Below, in pieces: positions 8,514-18,108 of a DNA stretch of 33,184 nt. This DNA comes from Caulobacter vibrioides (lineage in GTDB: Bacteria > Pseudomonadota > Alphaproteobacteria > Caulobacterales > Caulobacteraceae). The DNA lies in assembly GCA_001449105.1 (NCBI GenBank), contig LNIY01000107.1:1-33184 (forward strand). The letters are read 5' to 3'. The position numbers and the translations under genes are program-made. How positions within the stretch are numbered: the stretch's first letter is position 1; each line of letters opens with the position of its first letter. The notes below the pieces were generated by a model, which made no database searches, was not told where the DNA came from, and saw only the letters and a list, made by a program, of their open reading frames with translations.

Positions 8514-10514
8514 ATGAAGCTCGACGATCTGAAGATCGCCACCAAGGTGATGCTGCCCGCCATCGTGCTGGCGGTCGTCGCCGTCGCCTGCGTCGGCATC
8601 GGCGTGTGGCAGCAGAAGAAGCTGGAAGCAGCGGCGTCCAACATCGTGCAGCAGCGCGCCCCGGCCGAGCTGGAGATGGCCCGCTTCAACCGCCGCGTCG
8701 CCACTATCGGCTACGCCGCCTATCGCACCGTCGCCAACGAGGGCGCCTCCGACGCGGCCAAGCAGGCCTCGCAGGAGATCGACGACGCCCTGAAGAGCGG
8801 CAACGAGCGCCTGGACGCCGTGGTCAAGGCCGACCCGAGCACCGCCAAGGACGTCGCCGGCTTCCGCACCCGCTTCAAGAAGGTCTACGACAGCGGCCGC
8901 CAGGGCGCGGACCTCGGCCTGCAGGACGCCAACGAGGCCGGGATCATGGTCATGGCCGTGATCGATCCGGACATCACCGCCCTGACCAAGGACGTGTCGG
9001 ATTGGACCGACAAGCACACCAACGACACCAAGGCGATCATCGGCAAGGCCCAGAAGGACGCCCAGACGGGCATCGTCATCACCCTGCTGTTCGGTCTGCT
9101 CTCGGCCTCCGCCGCCCTGGCCTTCGCCGTGTGGATCGGCCGCAGCAAGATTTCGCGCCCGCTGGTGCAGCTGTCCAAGACCATGGAGATCCTGGCCCAG
9201 GGCTCGGTGGACGTCGACGTCAACGGCGCCCAGCGCCGCGACGAAGTCGGCGCCATGGCCCGCTCGGTCCAGGTGTTCAAGGACAACGCCCTGGCCCTGC
9301 GCACCGCCGAAGCCGCCCAGCAGCGCGCCGCCGCCGAGACGGAAGCCGAGCGCCGCCGCAACGAGCAGGTCCGCGAAGCCGCCGCCAAGGAGCAGGCCTT
9401 CGTCATGGAGATCATCGCCACGGGCCTGAACCGCCTGGCCGAGGGCGACCTGACCTACCGCGTCGACGCCGACTTCCCGGCCGACTACAAGCGCCTGCAG
9501 TCCGACTTCAACGGCGCCATCAGCCAGCTCGAAGAGGCGATGCGCACCATCGTCCACGCCGCCAACGGCATCGGCGCCGGCAGCGACGAGATCGCCTCGG
9601 CCGCCGACGACCTGTCGCGCCGCAGCGAGCAGCAGGCCGCCAGCCTGGAAGAGACCGCCGCGGCCCTCGACGAGATCACCGCCACCGTCCGCCGCAGCTC
9701 GGCCGGCGCCCAGGAAGCCTCGCGCGTGGTCGGCTCGACCCGCGCCGACGCCGAACGCTCCAGCGTCGTCGTCAAGGGCGCCGTCGACGCCATGCAGCAG
9801 ATCGAGAAGTCCTCGACCGAGATCAGCCAGATCATCGGCGTGATCGACGAGATCGCCTTCCAGACCAACCTGCTGGCCCTGAACGCGGGCGTCGAGGCCG
9901 CGCGCGCCGGCGACGCCGGCAAGGGTTTCGCGGTCGTCGCCCAGGAAGTGCGGGCCCTGGCCCAGCGCTCGGCCGAAGCGGCCAAGGAGATCAAGACCCT
10001 GATCTCGACCTCCAGCCAGCAGGTCAATCAGGGCGTGTCGATGGTCGGCCAGACCGGCGAGGCCCTGCAGGCCATCGTCAGCAAGGTCGGCGAGATCGAC
10101 GCCCTGGTCGGCGAGATCGCGGCCTCGGGTCAGGAGCAGGCCACCGGCCTCAACCAGGTCAACGCCGCCGTCAACCAGATGGACCAGACCGTCCAGCAGA
10201 ACGCCGCCATGGTCGAGCAGTCGACCGCCGCCAGCCACTCGCTGAAGGGCGAGGCCAACGGCCTGATGCAGATGATCTCGCGCTTCCAGGTCTCGGGCGC
10301 CGAGGCCCGCCGCGCTTCGGCCGGCGGCGGCTCGACCCGTCGCGTCGCGCCCCCGGTCTCGCGTCCGGCCCCGGCCCCCGCCAAGCCGGCCGTGTCGCTG
10401 GCCGGTTCCGACAGCCGCCCGGGCGTCAACCCGGTCCGCTCGGCCCAGGCCAAGCTCGCCGCCTTCGCCTCGTCGGCTCCGGCCGCCAGCAGCGACGACT
10501 GGGAAGAATTCTGA
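8514..10514 (+). CDS. Methyl-accepting chemotaxis protein
   Basis: A 666-residue transmembrane chemoreceptor. Membrane segment 1 is at about 12-32, a helical periplasmic sensor resembling the four-helix-bundle type at 33-185, and membrane segment 2 at about 186-208. HAMP follows at 210-262, then a linker rich in Ala/Glu/Arg and a second HAMP-like stretch at about 297-345. The cytoplasmic signalling domain spans about 350-590, with the conserved hairpin tip (EIAFQTNLLALNAGVEAARAG) at 446-466 for CheA/CheW contact. A Pro/Ala-rich flexible tail ends in DDWEEF, resembling the pentapeptide tether for CheR/CheB. I chose the ATG at 8514 because the first membrane helix follows normally; upstream in-frame starts add an unlikely extension. 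The ligand is unknown. Confidence 0.95.
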   Translation: MKLDDLKIATKVMLPAIVLAVVAVACVGIGVWQQKKLEAAASNIVQQRAPAELEMARFNRRVATIGYAAYRTVANEGASDAAKQASQEIDDALKSGNERLDAVVKADPSTAKDVAGFRTRFKKVYDSGRQGADLGLQDANEAGIMVMAVIDPDITALTKDVSDWTDKHTNDTKAIIGKAQKDAQTGIVITLLFGLLSASAALAFAVWIGRSKISRPLVQLSKTMEILAQGSVDVDVNGAQRRDEVGAMARSVQVFKDNALALRTAEAAQQRAAAETEAERRRNEQVREAAAKEQAFVMEIIATGLNRLAEGDLTYRVDADFPADYKRLQSDFNGAISQLEEAMRTIVHAANGIGAGSDEIASAADDLSRRSEQQAASLEETAAALDEITATVRRSSAGAQEASRVVGSTRADAERSSVVVKGAVDAMQQIEKSSTEISQIIGVIDEIAFQTNLLALNAGVEAARAGDAGKGFAVVAQEVRALAQRSAEAAKEIKTLISTSSQQVNQGVSMVGQTGEALQAIVSKVGEIDALVGEIAASGQEQATGLNQVNAAVNQMDQTVQQNAAMVEQSTAASHSLKGEANGLMQMISRFQVSGAEARRASAGGGSTRRVAPPVSRPAPAPAKPAVSLAGSDSRPGVNPVRSAQAKLAAFASSAPAASSDDWEEF

Positions 10515-10566
10515 TCGCGTAACACGCCCCGCGTATCGGGGGCGTATCCTCCCTGAACTGAAGACC

Positions 10567-10595
10567 CCCGCCGGTGCGAACCGGCGGGTTTTTTT
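10567..10595 (+). terminator. Rho-independent terminator of the chemoreceptor gene
   Basis: A perfect 9-bp stem (CCCGCCGGT / ACCGGCGGG) closes a GCGA tetraloop and is followed by seven T residues (10589-10595). It lies 53 bases after the chemoreceptor stop codon and is the clearest intrinsic terminator in the window. Confidence 0.95.
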
Positions 10596-10619
10596 CTTGA
10601 GCGCCCTGAGACCAAAAAA

Positions 10620-11088
10620 GTTCGTCATCCCGGCCGAAGCGCAGCGTAGAGCCGGGACCCAGGGGCCGCACGCACGGCCGTTCAGCAGTTCAGGGTTTCA
10701 TAGAGATCGAGCCACAACGGGTTCATCGACTCGATCAATTCCAGCTTCCATGCCCGCCGCCAACGCTTGATCAGTTTTTCGCGCTGGATCGCCGCGCCAA
10801 TCTCGTCATGGACCTCGTACCAGACCAGCCGGGTCACCCCGTACTTGCGGGTGAAGCCGGATGCCAGCTTCTCGCGGTGCTCCCAGATCCGTCGCGGCAG
10901 ATCGTTGGTGACGCCGACATAGAGCGTGCCGTTACGATCGCTGGCGAGGATGTAGACGTAGGAAACACGCTCCATTTCGCCCCCGAGAAATGAGAACGAA
11001 ATAAAAACATGATGCCGCCGCCGGTGCAATGCTGGCGGCCCCTGGGTCCCGGCTCTCCGCGCTCCGCGCTCCGGCCGGGATGACGAAC
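10620..11088. mobile_element. Candidate element: GIY-YIG gene inside inverted palindromic repeats
   Basis: A 469-bp unit bounded by two A-type ends in inverted orientation (10620-10669 and 11034-11088). Each runs from TTCGTCATCCCGGCCG through GAGCCGGGACCCAGGGG. The only gene inside ends about 12 bp from the left repeat. Non-coding relatives of about 147 bp lie at 6104-6249 and 23461-23609, with similar outer sequence and related centres. I infer that the unit may be mobile or may represent the coding parent of the short elements. No target-site duplication is obvious and no movement is shown. Confidence 0.5.
10682..10975 (-). CDS. Small GIY-YIG nuclease (COG2827/URI-like)
   Basis: A 97-residue stand-alone GIY-YIG domain. 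The two core strands are YVYIL (6-10) and LYVGVTN (18-24). The catalytic Arg lies in LPRRIWEH (R28 or R29), and the downstream Glu is in AIQREKLIK (E66). The ATG at 10975 places the YVY strand as in family members and follows a GGGGG stretch; an upstream ATG at 11029 would add 18 atypical residues that begin in the repeat. There is no DNA-binding extension such as those in homing endonucleases. The gene is enclosed by inverted copies of the palindromic repeat, which suggests, without proof, that the nuclease acts on that repeat. Confidence 0.9.
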   Translation of the reverse strand: MERVSYVYILASDRNGTLYVGVTNDLPRRIWEHREKLASGFTRKYGVTRLVWYEVHDEIGAAIQREKLIKRWRRAWKLELIESMNPLWLDLYETLNC

Positions 11089-11109
11089 TAAATTAGCTTG
11101 AGAAAGAGC

Positions 11110-11424
11110 TCATCGCCTCACCCTCATCGGCGCGTCCACCGGGCAGCCGTTCACGCTGCGCATCACCGCGTAGCGCAGGCTGGACTTGGGTTCCTTGGCG
11201 AGAGGATGGGCGTGGGCGCCCTTCCTGGCGTCGTCGGTCGGCGTGACCCTGGCCAGCGGACAGCCCTTCCTGGCGGGCCGGATGATGCGGCCGTCCTCGA
11301 TGCGGGCGGGCGGCGGCGGGGCGTCGGCCAGGAGCGCGGGCCCCGGCGTCTCCGGCAGGACATGGACGCGGTCGGCGGGAGCGGCCTGCACGACGGCGGC
11401 CAGCAGCATAGCGGACAAAAGCAT
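11110..11424 (-). CDS. Hypothetical exported small protein
   Basis: I do not recognise the family. From the ATG at 11424 the protein has 104 residues. It has an N-terminal hydrophobic signal-like segment MLLSAMLLAAVVQAAPA, with cleavage likely near residue 15-17. The mature part is Pro/Arg-rich, with two cysteines about 40 residues apart that could form a periplasmic disulfide. GGAG lies about ten bases upstream of this start. An in-frame ATG at 11454 would add ten basic residues and has a weaker Shine-Dalgarno. It runs in the same direction as lpdA, 116 bp downstream of it, and may be co-transcribed. Confidence 0.6.
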   Translation of the reverse strand: MLLSAMLLAAVVQAAPADRVHVLPETPGPALLADAPPPPARIEDGRIIRPARKGCPLARVTPTDDARKGAHAHPLAKEPKSSLRYAVMRSVNGCPVDAPMRVRR

Positions 11425-11501
11425 GGCGGGGCTCCGTTGCCGAAACCCCGCCATTCTACGTCCGATGGAGCGGACGCGCTTCTTAATTGTCAGGACAGGC
11501 G

Positions 11502-11519
11502 CGAGGCCCGAGGGCCTCG
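11502..11519. terminator. Short GC hairpin after lpdA
   Basis: An 18-base perfect inverted repeat, CGAGGCCC / GGGCCTCG separated by GA, lies 22 bases past the lpdA stop. There is no T-run on either side, so termination by this hairpin alone is doubtful. Confidence 0.3.
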
Positions 11520-11540
11520 TCCAGTCCCTAGGCCTGCCCG

Positions 11541-12944
11541 TTAGGCCTGCATGGTCCAGCCTTCGACGCCCATGGCCGCCTGGCGCAGGGCTTCCGAGCG
11601 GGTGGGGTGCGGGTGGCAGGTGCGGGCGATGTCTTCCGACGAGCCGCCGAACTCCATGGCCACGCAGATCTCGGCGATCATGTCGCCGACGTTGGGACCC
11701 ACGGCGTGGGCGCCCAGGATGCGGTCGGTCTTGGCGTCGGCCAGCACCTTCACGAAGCCGTCGGTCTCGTGGTTGATCTTGGCGCGGCTGTTGGCCAGGA
11801 ACGGGAACTTGCCGACCTTGTAGGCGACGCCCGCGGCCTTCAGCTCGTCTTCCGTCTTACCGACGGTGGCGACTTCCGGCTTGGTGTAGATGACGCCCGG
11901 GATGATGTCGTAGTTCACGTGGCCGGCCTTGCCCGCGATCAGCTCGATGCAGGCCACGGCCTCGTCCTCGGCCTTGTGGGCCAGCATCGGACCCGAGGTC
12001 ACGTCGCCGATCACCCAGATCCCGTCGACGCCGGTCTTGTAGTGGTCGTTGGCGATGACGCCGCGCTTGTCCGGGGTGATGCCCACGGTTTCCAGGCCCA
12101 GGCCCTGGGTGAACGGGCGACGGCCGATGGCCACCAGCACGTAGTCGGCCTGCAGGGTCTCGGCTTCGCCGCCGGCGACCGGCTCCAGGGTCAGCTGGGC
12201 CTGCTTGCCGTTGTCGCTCGCGCCGGTGACCTTGGCGCCGAGCTTGAACTTGAAGCCCTGCTTGCCGAGGATCTTCTGGAAGGCGTTGGCCACTTCGGTG
12301 TCGGTGCCCGGCAGGATGCGGTCCAGGTACTCGACGACGGTGACTTCGGCGCCCAGGCGGCGCCACACCGAACCCAGCTCCAGGCCGATGACGCCGGCGC
12401 CGACCACGATCAGGCTCTTGGGAACGGTCGGCAGGGAGAGCGCGCCCGTCGAGTCGACGATGCGGCCGGCGTTGTCGACGGCGACGCCCGGCAGCGGGGT
12501 CGGTTCCGAACCGGTGGCGATGACGATGTGCTTGGTCTCGAGCGTGCGCTCCGAACCGTCCTCGGCCTTCACGACGACCTTGCCGGGTCCGTCGATGCGG
12601 CCCCAGCCCTTCACGTACTCGACCTTGTTCTTCTTCATGATGAACTCGACGCCCTTGGTCAGGGCTTCGACGCTCTCGGCCTTCTGGGCCATCATCTGGT
12701 CGAGGTTCAGCTTCGGCTTCACTTCGATGCCGAGCTTGGCGAACTCGCCGCCGGCGGCGGCTTCATAGTATTCCGACGCGTGCAGCAGGGCCTTGGAGGG
12801 CATGCAGCCGACGTTCAGGCAGGTGCCGCCCAGCTTGCCGCGACCTTCGACGATGGCCGCCTTCAGGCCCAGCTGGCCAGCGCGGGTCGCCGCGTTGTAG
12901 CCGCCGGGGCCGCCCCCGATGATGACGACGTCGTATTGGGCCAT
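11541..12944 (-). CDS. lpdA: Dihydrolipoyl dehydrogenase (E3)
   Basis: The FAD flavoprotein that reoxidises dihydrolipoamide with NAD+ in pyruvate and 2-oxoglutarate dehydrogenase complexes, 467 residues, the usual length. The FAD-binding GGGPGG is at 10-15, the redox disulfide C42/C47 lies in [13 protein letters not shown], and an NAD-binding [11 protein letters not shown]ossmann motif sits near 180. The C-terminal catalytic His446-Glu451 pair lies in HPHPTRSE. The ATG at 12944 begins the canonical [12 protein letters not shown]; a longer frame upstream lacks family similarity. No E1 or E2 gene is adjacent in the window. It is divergent from the S10 peptidase across 372 bp. Confidence 0.96.
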   Translation of the reverse strand: MAQYDVVIIGGGPGGYNAATRAGQLGLKAAIVEGRGKLGGTCLNVGCMPSKALLHASEYYEAAAGGEFAKLGIEVKPKLNLDQMMAQKAESVEALTKGVEFIMKKNKVEYVKGWGRIDGPGKVVVKAEDGSERTLETKHIVIATGSEPTPLPGVAVDNAGRIVDSTGALSLPTVPKSLIVVGAGVIGLELGSVWRRLGAEVTVVEYLDRILPGTDTEVANAFQKILGKQGFKFKLGAKVTGASDNGKQAQLTLEPVAGGEAETLQADYVLVAIGRRPFTQGLGLETVGITPDKRGVIANDHYKTGVDGIWVIGDVTSGPMLAHKAEDEAVACIELIAGKAGHVNYDIIPGVIYTKPEVATVGKTEDELKAAGVAYKVGKFPFLANSRAKINHETDGFVKVLADAKTDRILGAHAVGPNVGDMIAEICVAMEFGGSSEDIARTCHPHPTRSEALRQAAMGVEGWTMQA

Positions 12945-13316
12945 GGGATCTTCGCCTTGCAGCAACGCGCCAGGAACGGCGCCGGACAGAAATATGGTGT
13001 CGGCAAGACGCTTTGGCAGGCCTTGCCGAGGCGGGGCTACTCCTAGTGCGGCGGGGGACAAAACGGAACCCGTTTTTCGCCCCTAAGCACGATCGGAAAA
13101 GGGAAATTCGGCCCGGCCGCCCGTGTCTTGCACAGGCTCGCCTTGCCCGCCCCCTGGGCACGTTCTTGCCGCCAGCCCACTTTTCCGCGTCGTCCTTGCC
13201 GACAGCTTGGCCATGCTCTAGCCATTTCGCCCATCACCGGAGCCCGCCACGCCGCGCGCGCTCCAAATTCAAGACGGCAAGGCGCCCAGCCGGCAGGCGG
13301 GCGTTCGGGAGGCGAC
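12945..13316. other. 372-bp divergent intergenic region
   Basis: This region separates lpdA and the S10 peptidase gene and must hold both promoters. A slightly A/T-richer patch (about 13060-13110) could be promoter DNA. I see no gene, no recognised operator and no member of the palindromic repeat families. Confidence 0.5.
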
Positions 13317-14816
13317 ATGCTCAGCACTTGGAAGTCGTGGACCGCGGGGGCCGCCCTCGCGATCGGCATGATGGCCGGCGGAAACGTCATGGCCCAGGAC
13401 GCCAAACCCGCGCCTGAAAAGGCCGCCGCGGCCGAGCTGCCCGCCTTCCCGGCCGACAAGTCGGTCAAGCAGACCATGGCCCTGGCCGGCAAGACCCTGT
13501 CCTACACCGCCACCGTCGGCTCGCTGCCGGTGCGTGACGAGAAGGGCAAGAAGATCGCCGAGGTGGTGTTCACCGCCTACACCCTGGACGGCGCGGCCCG
13601 CGATCCCAACCGCCCGGTGACCTTCGCCTTCAACGGCGGCCCCGGCGCGGCCTCGGTCTATCTGAACTTCGCGCTGGGTCCCAAGCGCGTGCAGTTCGGC
13701 GCCGAGGGCGACAGCCCCTCGGCCCCCACCCGCCTGCAGGACAATCCGGCCAGCTGGATGGACTTCACCGATCTCGTCTTCATCGACGCCGTCGGCACCG
13801 GCTTCTCGCGCAGCCTGACCACGCCCGAAGAGACCAAGAAGCGCTTCTACGGCGTCAAGCAGGACATCGACTACCTGTCGCGCATCGTCTTCGACTGGCT
13901 GGTCAAGAACGAGCGCCTGCAATCGCCCAAGTACATCGTCGGCGAAAGCTACGGCGGCTTCCGCGGCCCGCGCCTGACCTACACCCTGCAGACCGACTAC
14001 GGCGTCGGGATCAACGGCCTGGTTTTGGTCTCGCCGCTGCTGTCGAGCGCCGGCCGCACGGCCCAGGAGATCTCGCCCCTGCCGGCGATGTGGACCCTGC
14101 CCTCGATCGCCGCCGCCAAGCTGGAGCGCGACGGCAAGCTGACCCCGGCCGCCATCAAGGAGGTCGAGGACTACACCCGCGGCGAATACATGGTCGACCT
14201 GATGAAGGGCTCGGACCCGGCGGCTCTGGATCGCCTGACCACCAAGGTCTCGGCCATGACCGGCCTTGATCCGACCTATGTGCGCCGCGCCGGCGGCCGC
14301 CTGGAGACCCAGTCGTTCCTGCGCGAGGTGTTCCGCCAGACGGGCCGCCTGGGCAGCCGCTACGACAGCAACGTCACCTCGCTGGATCCCTTCCCGTTCA
14401 CGCCGACGCAGGAGATCAACGACCCGATCCTCGACTCGATCATCGCCCCGACCACCAGCGCCATCGTCGACTTCACCACCCGCACCGTCGGCTGGAAGGT
14501 CGAGGGCCGCTACGACGCCCTGTCGGGCGAGGTGAACCAGGCCTGGGATCGCGGCCGCGGCCCCGACACCGAGTCCGTCACCGACCTGCGCAAGTCGGTC
14601 TCGGTCGACCCCAAGCTGAAGGTGCTGATCGTCCACGGCTACAACGACCTGTCGTGCCCGTTCTTCGCCTCGCGCCTGGTGGTCGACGCCATGCCGGCCA
14701 CCGCCGACGGCCGGGTGACCCTGTCCAACTACCCGGGCGGCCACATGTTCTACAGCCGCCCCGACAGCGGCGCGGCCTTCCGCGCGGATGTGAAGAAGCT
14801 GTACGGCGCCAACTGA
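13317..14816 (+). CDS. Periplasmic S10 family serine carboxypeptidase
   Basis: A 499-residue alpha/beta-hydrolase peptidase of MEROPS family S10. A signal peptide covers residues 1-26 with cleavage VMA|QDA, so export to the periplasm is expected. The oxyanion region NGGPGA is at 106-111. The nucleophile is S211 in GESYGGFRG, D444 lies in HGYNDLSCPFF, and H476 in NYPGGHMFY, completing the Ser-Asp-His triad. The start at 13317 is set by GGGAGG six bases upstream and by the signal peptide directly after it. A strong hairpin follows at 14943. It is probably a peptide-scavenging enzyme, a role inferred from the family. Confidence 0.93.
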   Translation: MLSTWKSWTAGAALAIGMMAGGNVMAQDAKPAPEKAAAAELPAFPADKSVKQTMALAGKTLSYTATVGSLPVRDEKGKKIAEVVFTAYTLDGAARDPNRPVTFAFNGGPGAASVYLNFALGPKRVQFGAEGDSPSAPTRLQDNPASWMDFTDLVFIDAVGTGFSRSLTTPEETKKRFYGVKQDIDYLSRIVFDWLVKNERLQSPKYIVGESYGGFRGPRLTYTLQTDYGVGINGLVLVSPLLSSAGRTAQEISPLPAMWTLPSIAAAKLERDGKLTPAAIKEVEDYTRGEYMVDLMKGSDPAALDRLTTKVSAMTGLDPTYVRRAGGRLETQSFLREVFRQTGRLGSRYDSNVTSLDPFPFTPTQEINDPILDSIIAPTTSAIVDFTTRTVGWKVEGRYDALSGEVNQAWDRGRGPDTESVTDLRKSVSVDPKLKVLIVHGYNDLSCPFFASRLVVDAMPATADGRVTLSNYPGGHMFYSRPDSGAAFRADVKKLYGAN

Positions 14817-14829
14817 CGGCCCCTGCGTG

Positions 14830-14921
14830 GTCCTCGCCCTTCGACAAGCTCAGGGTGAGGACCAGGGCTGAAGCTTCGCAGTAGAAAACCTCATCCTGAG
14901 CCCGTCGAAGGACGAGGTTTT
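14830..14921. repeat. Paired inverted repeat, CTTCGACAAGCTCAGG family
   Basis: Two inverted related hairpins, 14830-14862 (GTCCTC...GAGGAC) and 14885-14921 (AAAACCTC...GAGGTTTT), each carry CCTTCGAC and GCTCAGG in opposite orders. The spacer is 22 bases. This is a separate family from the CT-rich and TCGTCATCCCGG repeats in the window, but it has the same paired inverted design. Confidence 0.75.
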
Positions 14922-14942
14922 CGCAGAGCATCGACCAAACCC

Positions 14943-14975
14943 AAGGCCGTCCCGGCAAACCGGGGCGGCCTTTCG
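14943..14975 (+). terminator. Probable terminator after the S10 peptidase
   Basis: A 13-bp stem (AAGGCCGTCCCGG / CCGGGGCGGCCTT with one G-T wobble) closes a CAAA loop and is followed by a short TTC tail. It lies downstream of the peptidase gene and its repeat and upstream of the TonB receptor promoter region. The rest of the 306-bp gap (to 15122) holds no gene. Confidence 0.75.
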
Positions 14976-15122
14976 CATATCTGCTTCACGACCGCCCCCC
15001 GGCCCTCCTCGCAGAAAAACTGGCCGGTCGCGGAGCCATTCTCCATTTCACCGATAGGAATACGTAGATATCACCGCAGCCCAATCGCCGAATGGCGTTA
15101 TCTCGAATTGAGGGGGCACTAC

Positions 15123-17525
<2,403 letters not shown>

Positions 17526-17577
17526 CGCGCCGAGCGGGTCTTCCGGCGCTCCACACGCCGGGGGACCCGCCTCCCCT

Positions 17578-18030
17578 TCACACTTCCCGCGCCAGCCTGT
17601 GCAGGGCGGCGAACTCGGCCGAGGGCGGGGGCGAGCGCCCCTCGTGCAGGGCCTGCAGATACAGCCGGTAGCCGCGCGCCCGCAGGGCCGGGCCGTGGGC
17701 GAAGCGCCCCAGATCCAGGCTCACCCCCGGCTCGATCTCGAACACCGCGCCCGAAAGGCTCCAGGGCTGCAGCCCCGCCAGGGCTTGCACCAGCCGCTTG
17801 CGGGTGGTCAGCGCCAGATGCAGGCGCAGGGCGTGGATCGTCGCGCAGTAGGCGACGGCCAGTTCCGGCAAATTCTTGGGAGAGCCGCGCCAGGCGTTGT
17901 AGCCGGGCGGCGAGAGCATGCGGTCGCGAACCGCGGCGTCCACGGCCGTGGACGGTATTTCGGCGAGAAGCGCGGCTTCCCGGCGGCTGAACACCCCGTC
18001 CCAGGGATCGAGCGCGGCGGTCGGAAGCAT
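17578..18030 (-). CDS. Small helix-turn-helix protein, possibly DUF433/antitoxin-like
   Basis: A 150-residue cytoplasmic protein I cannot name. Residues about 15-42 (VFSRREAALLAEIPSTAVDAAV...) resemble the MerR-like N-terminal helix-turn-helix found in DUF433-type antitoxins of alphaproteobacteria. The rest is mixed helix/strand with IEPGVSLDLG (about 100-110). ATG 18030 is chosen over the TTG just before it; neither has a clear Shine-Dalgarno. It lies downstream of a TonB receptor on the same strand, but a terminator-like hairpin separates them. No toxin-sized partner gene is next to it, so an antitoxin role is only a suggestion. Confidence 0.65.
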   Translation of the reverse strand: MLPTAALDPWDGVFSRREAALLAEIPSTAVDAAVRDRMLSPPGYNAWRGSPKNLPELAVAYCATIHALRLHLALTTRKRLVQALAGLQPWSLSGAVFEIEPGVSLDLGRFAHGPALRARGYRLYLQALHEGRSPPPSAEFAALHRLAREV

Positions 18031-18055
18031 CAACTGGATATCGGAGAAACGCAGC

Positions 18056-18089
18056 GAAAAGAGCCGCGCCCGGGGTGACCGGGCGCGGC
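18056..18089 (-). terminator. Terminator after the minus-strand TonB receptor
   Basis: An 11-bp perfect stem, GCCGCGCCCGG / CCGGGCGCGGC (18063-18089), has a 5-base loop. On the minus strand it is followed by TCTTTTC. It lies 20 bases beyond the receptor stop codon, so the downstream small HTH gene probably needs readthrough or its own promoter. Confidence 0.75.
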
Positions 18090-18108
18090 GGCAGTTTCGG
18101 GGGGAAAC

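Noticed and set aside
10620..11088. Considered as a conventional insertion sequence or group I intron with a homing endonuclease
   Set aside because: There is no DDE, HUH or serine transposase, the host position is intergenic, no intron-like exon junction is visible, and the nuclease lacks a homing-type DNA-binding domain.
13043..13492. A 149-codon minus-strand frame in the lpdA-S10 peptidase gap
   Set aside because: It overlaps the signal peptide of the S10 peptidase and has no start context or similarity that I can recognise.
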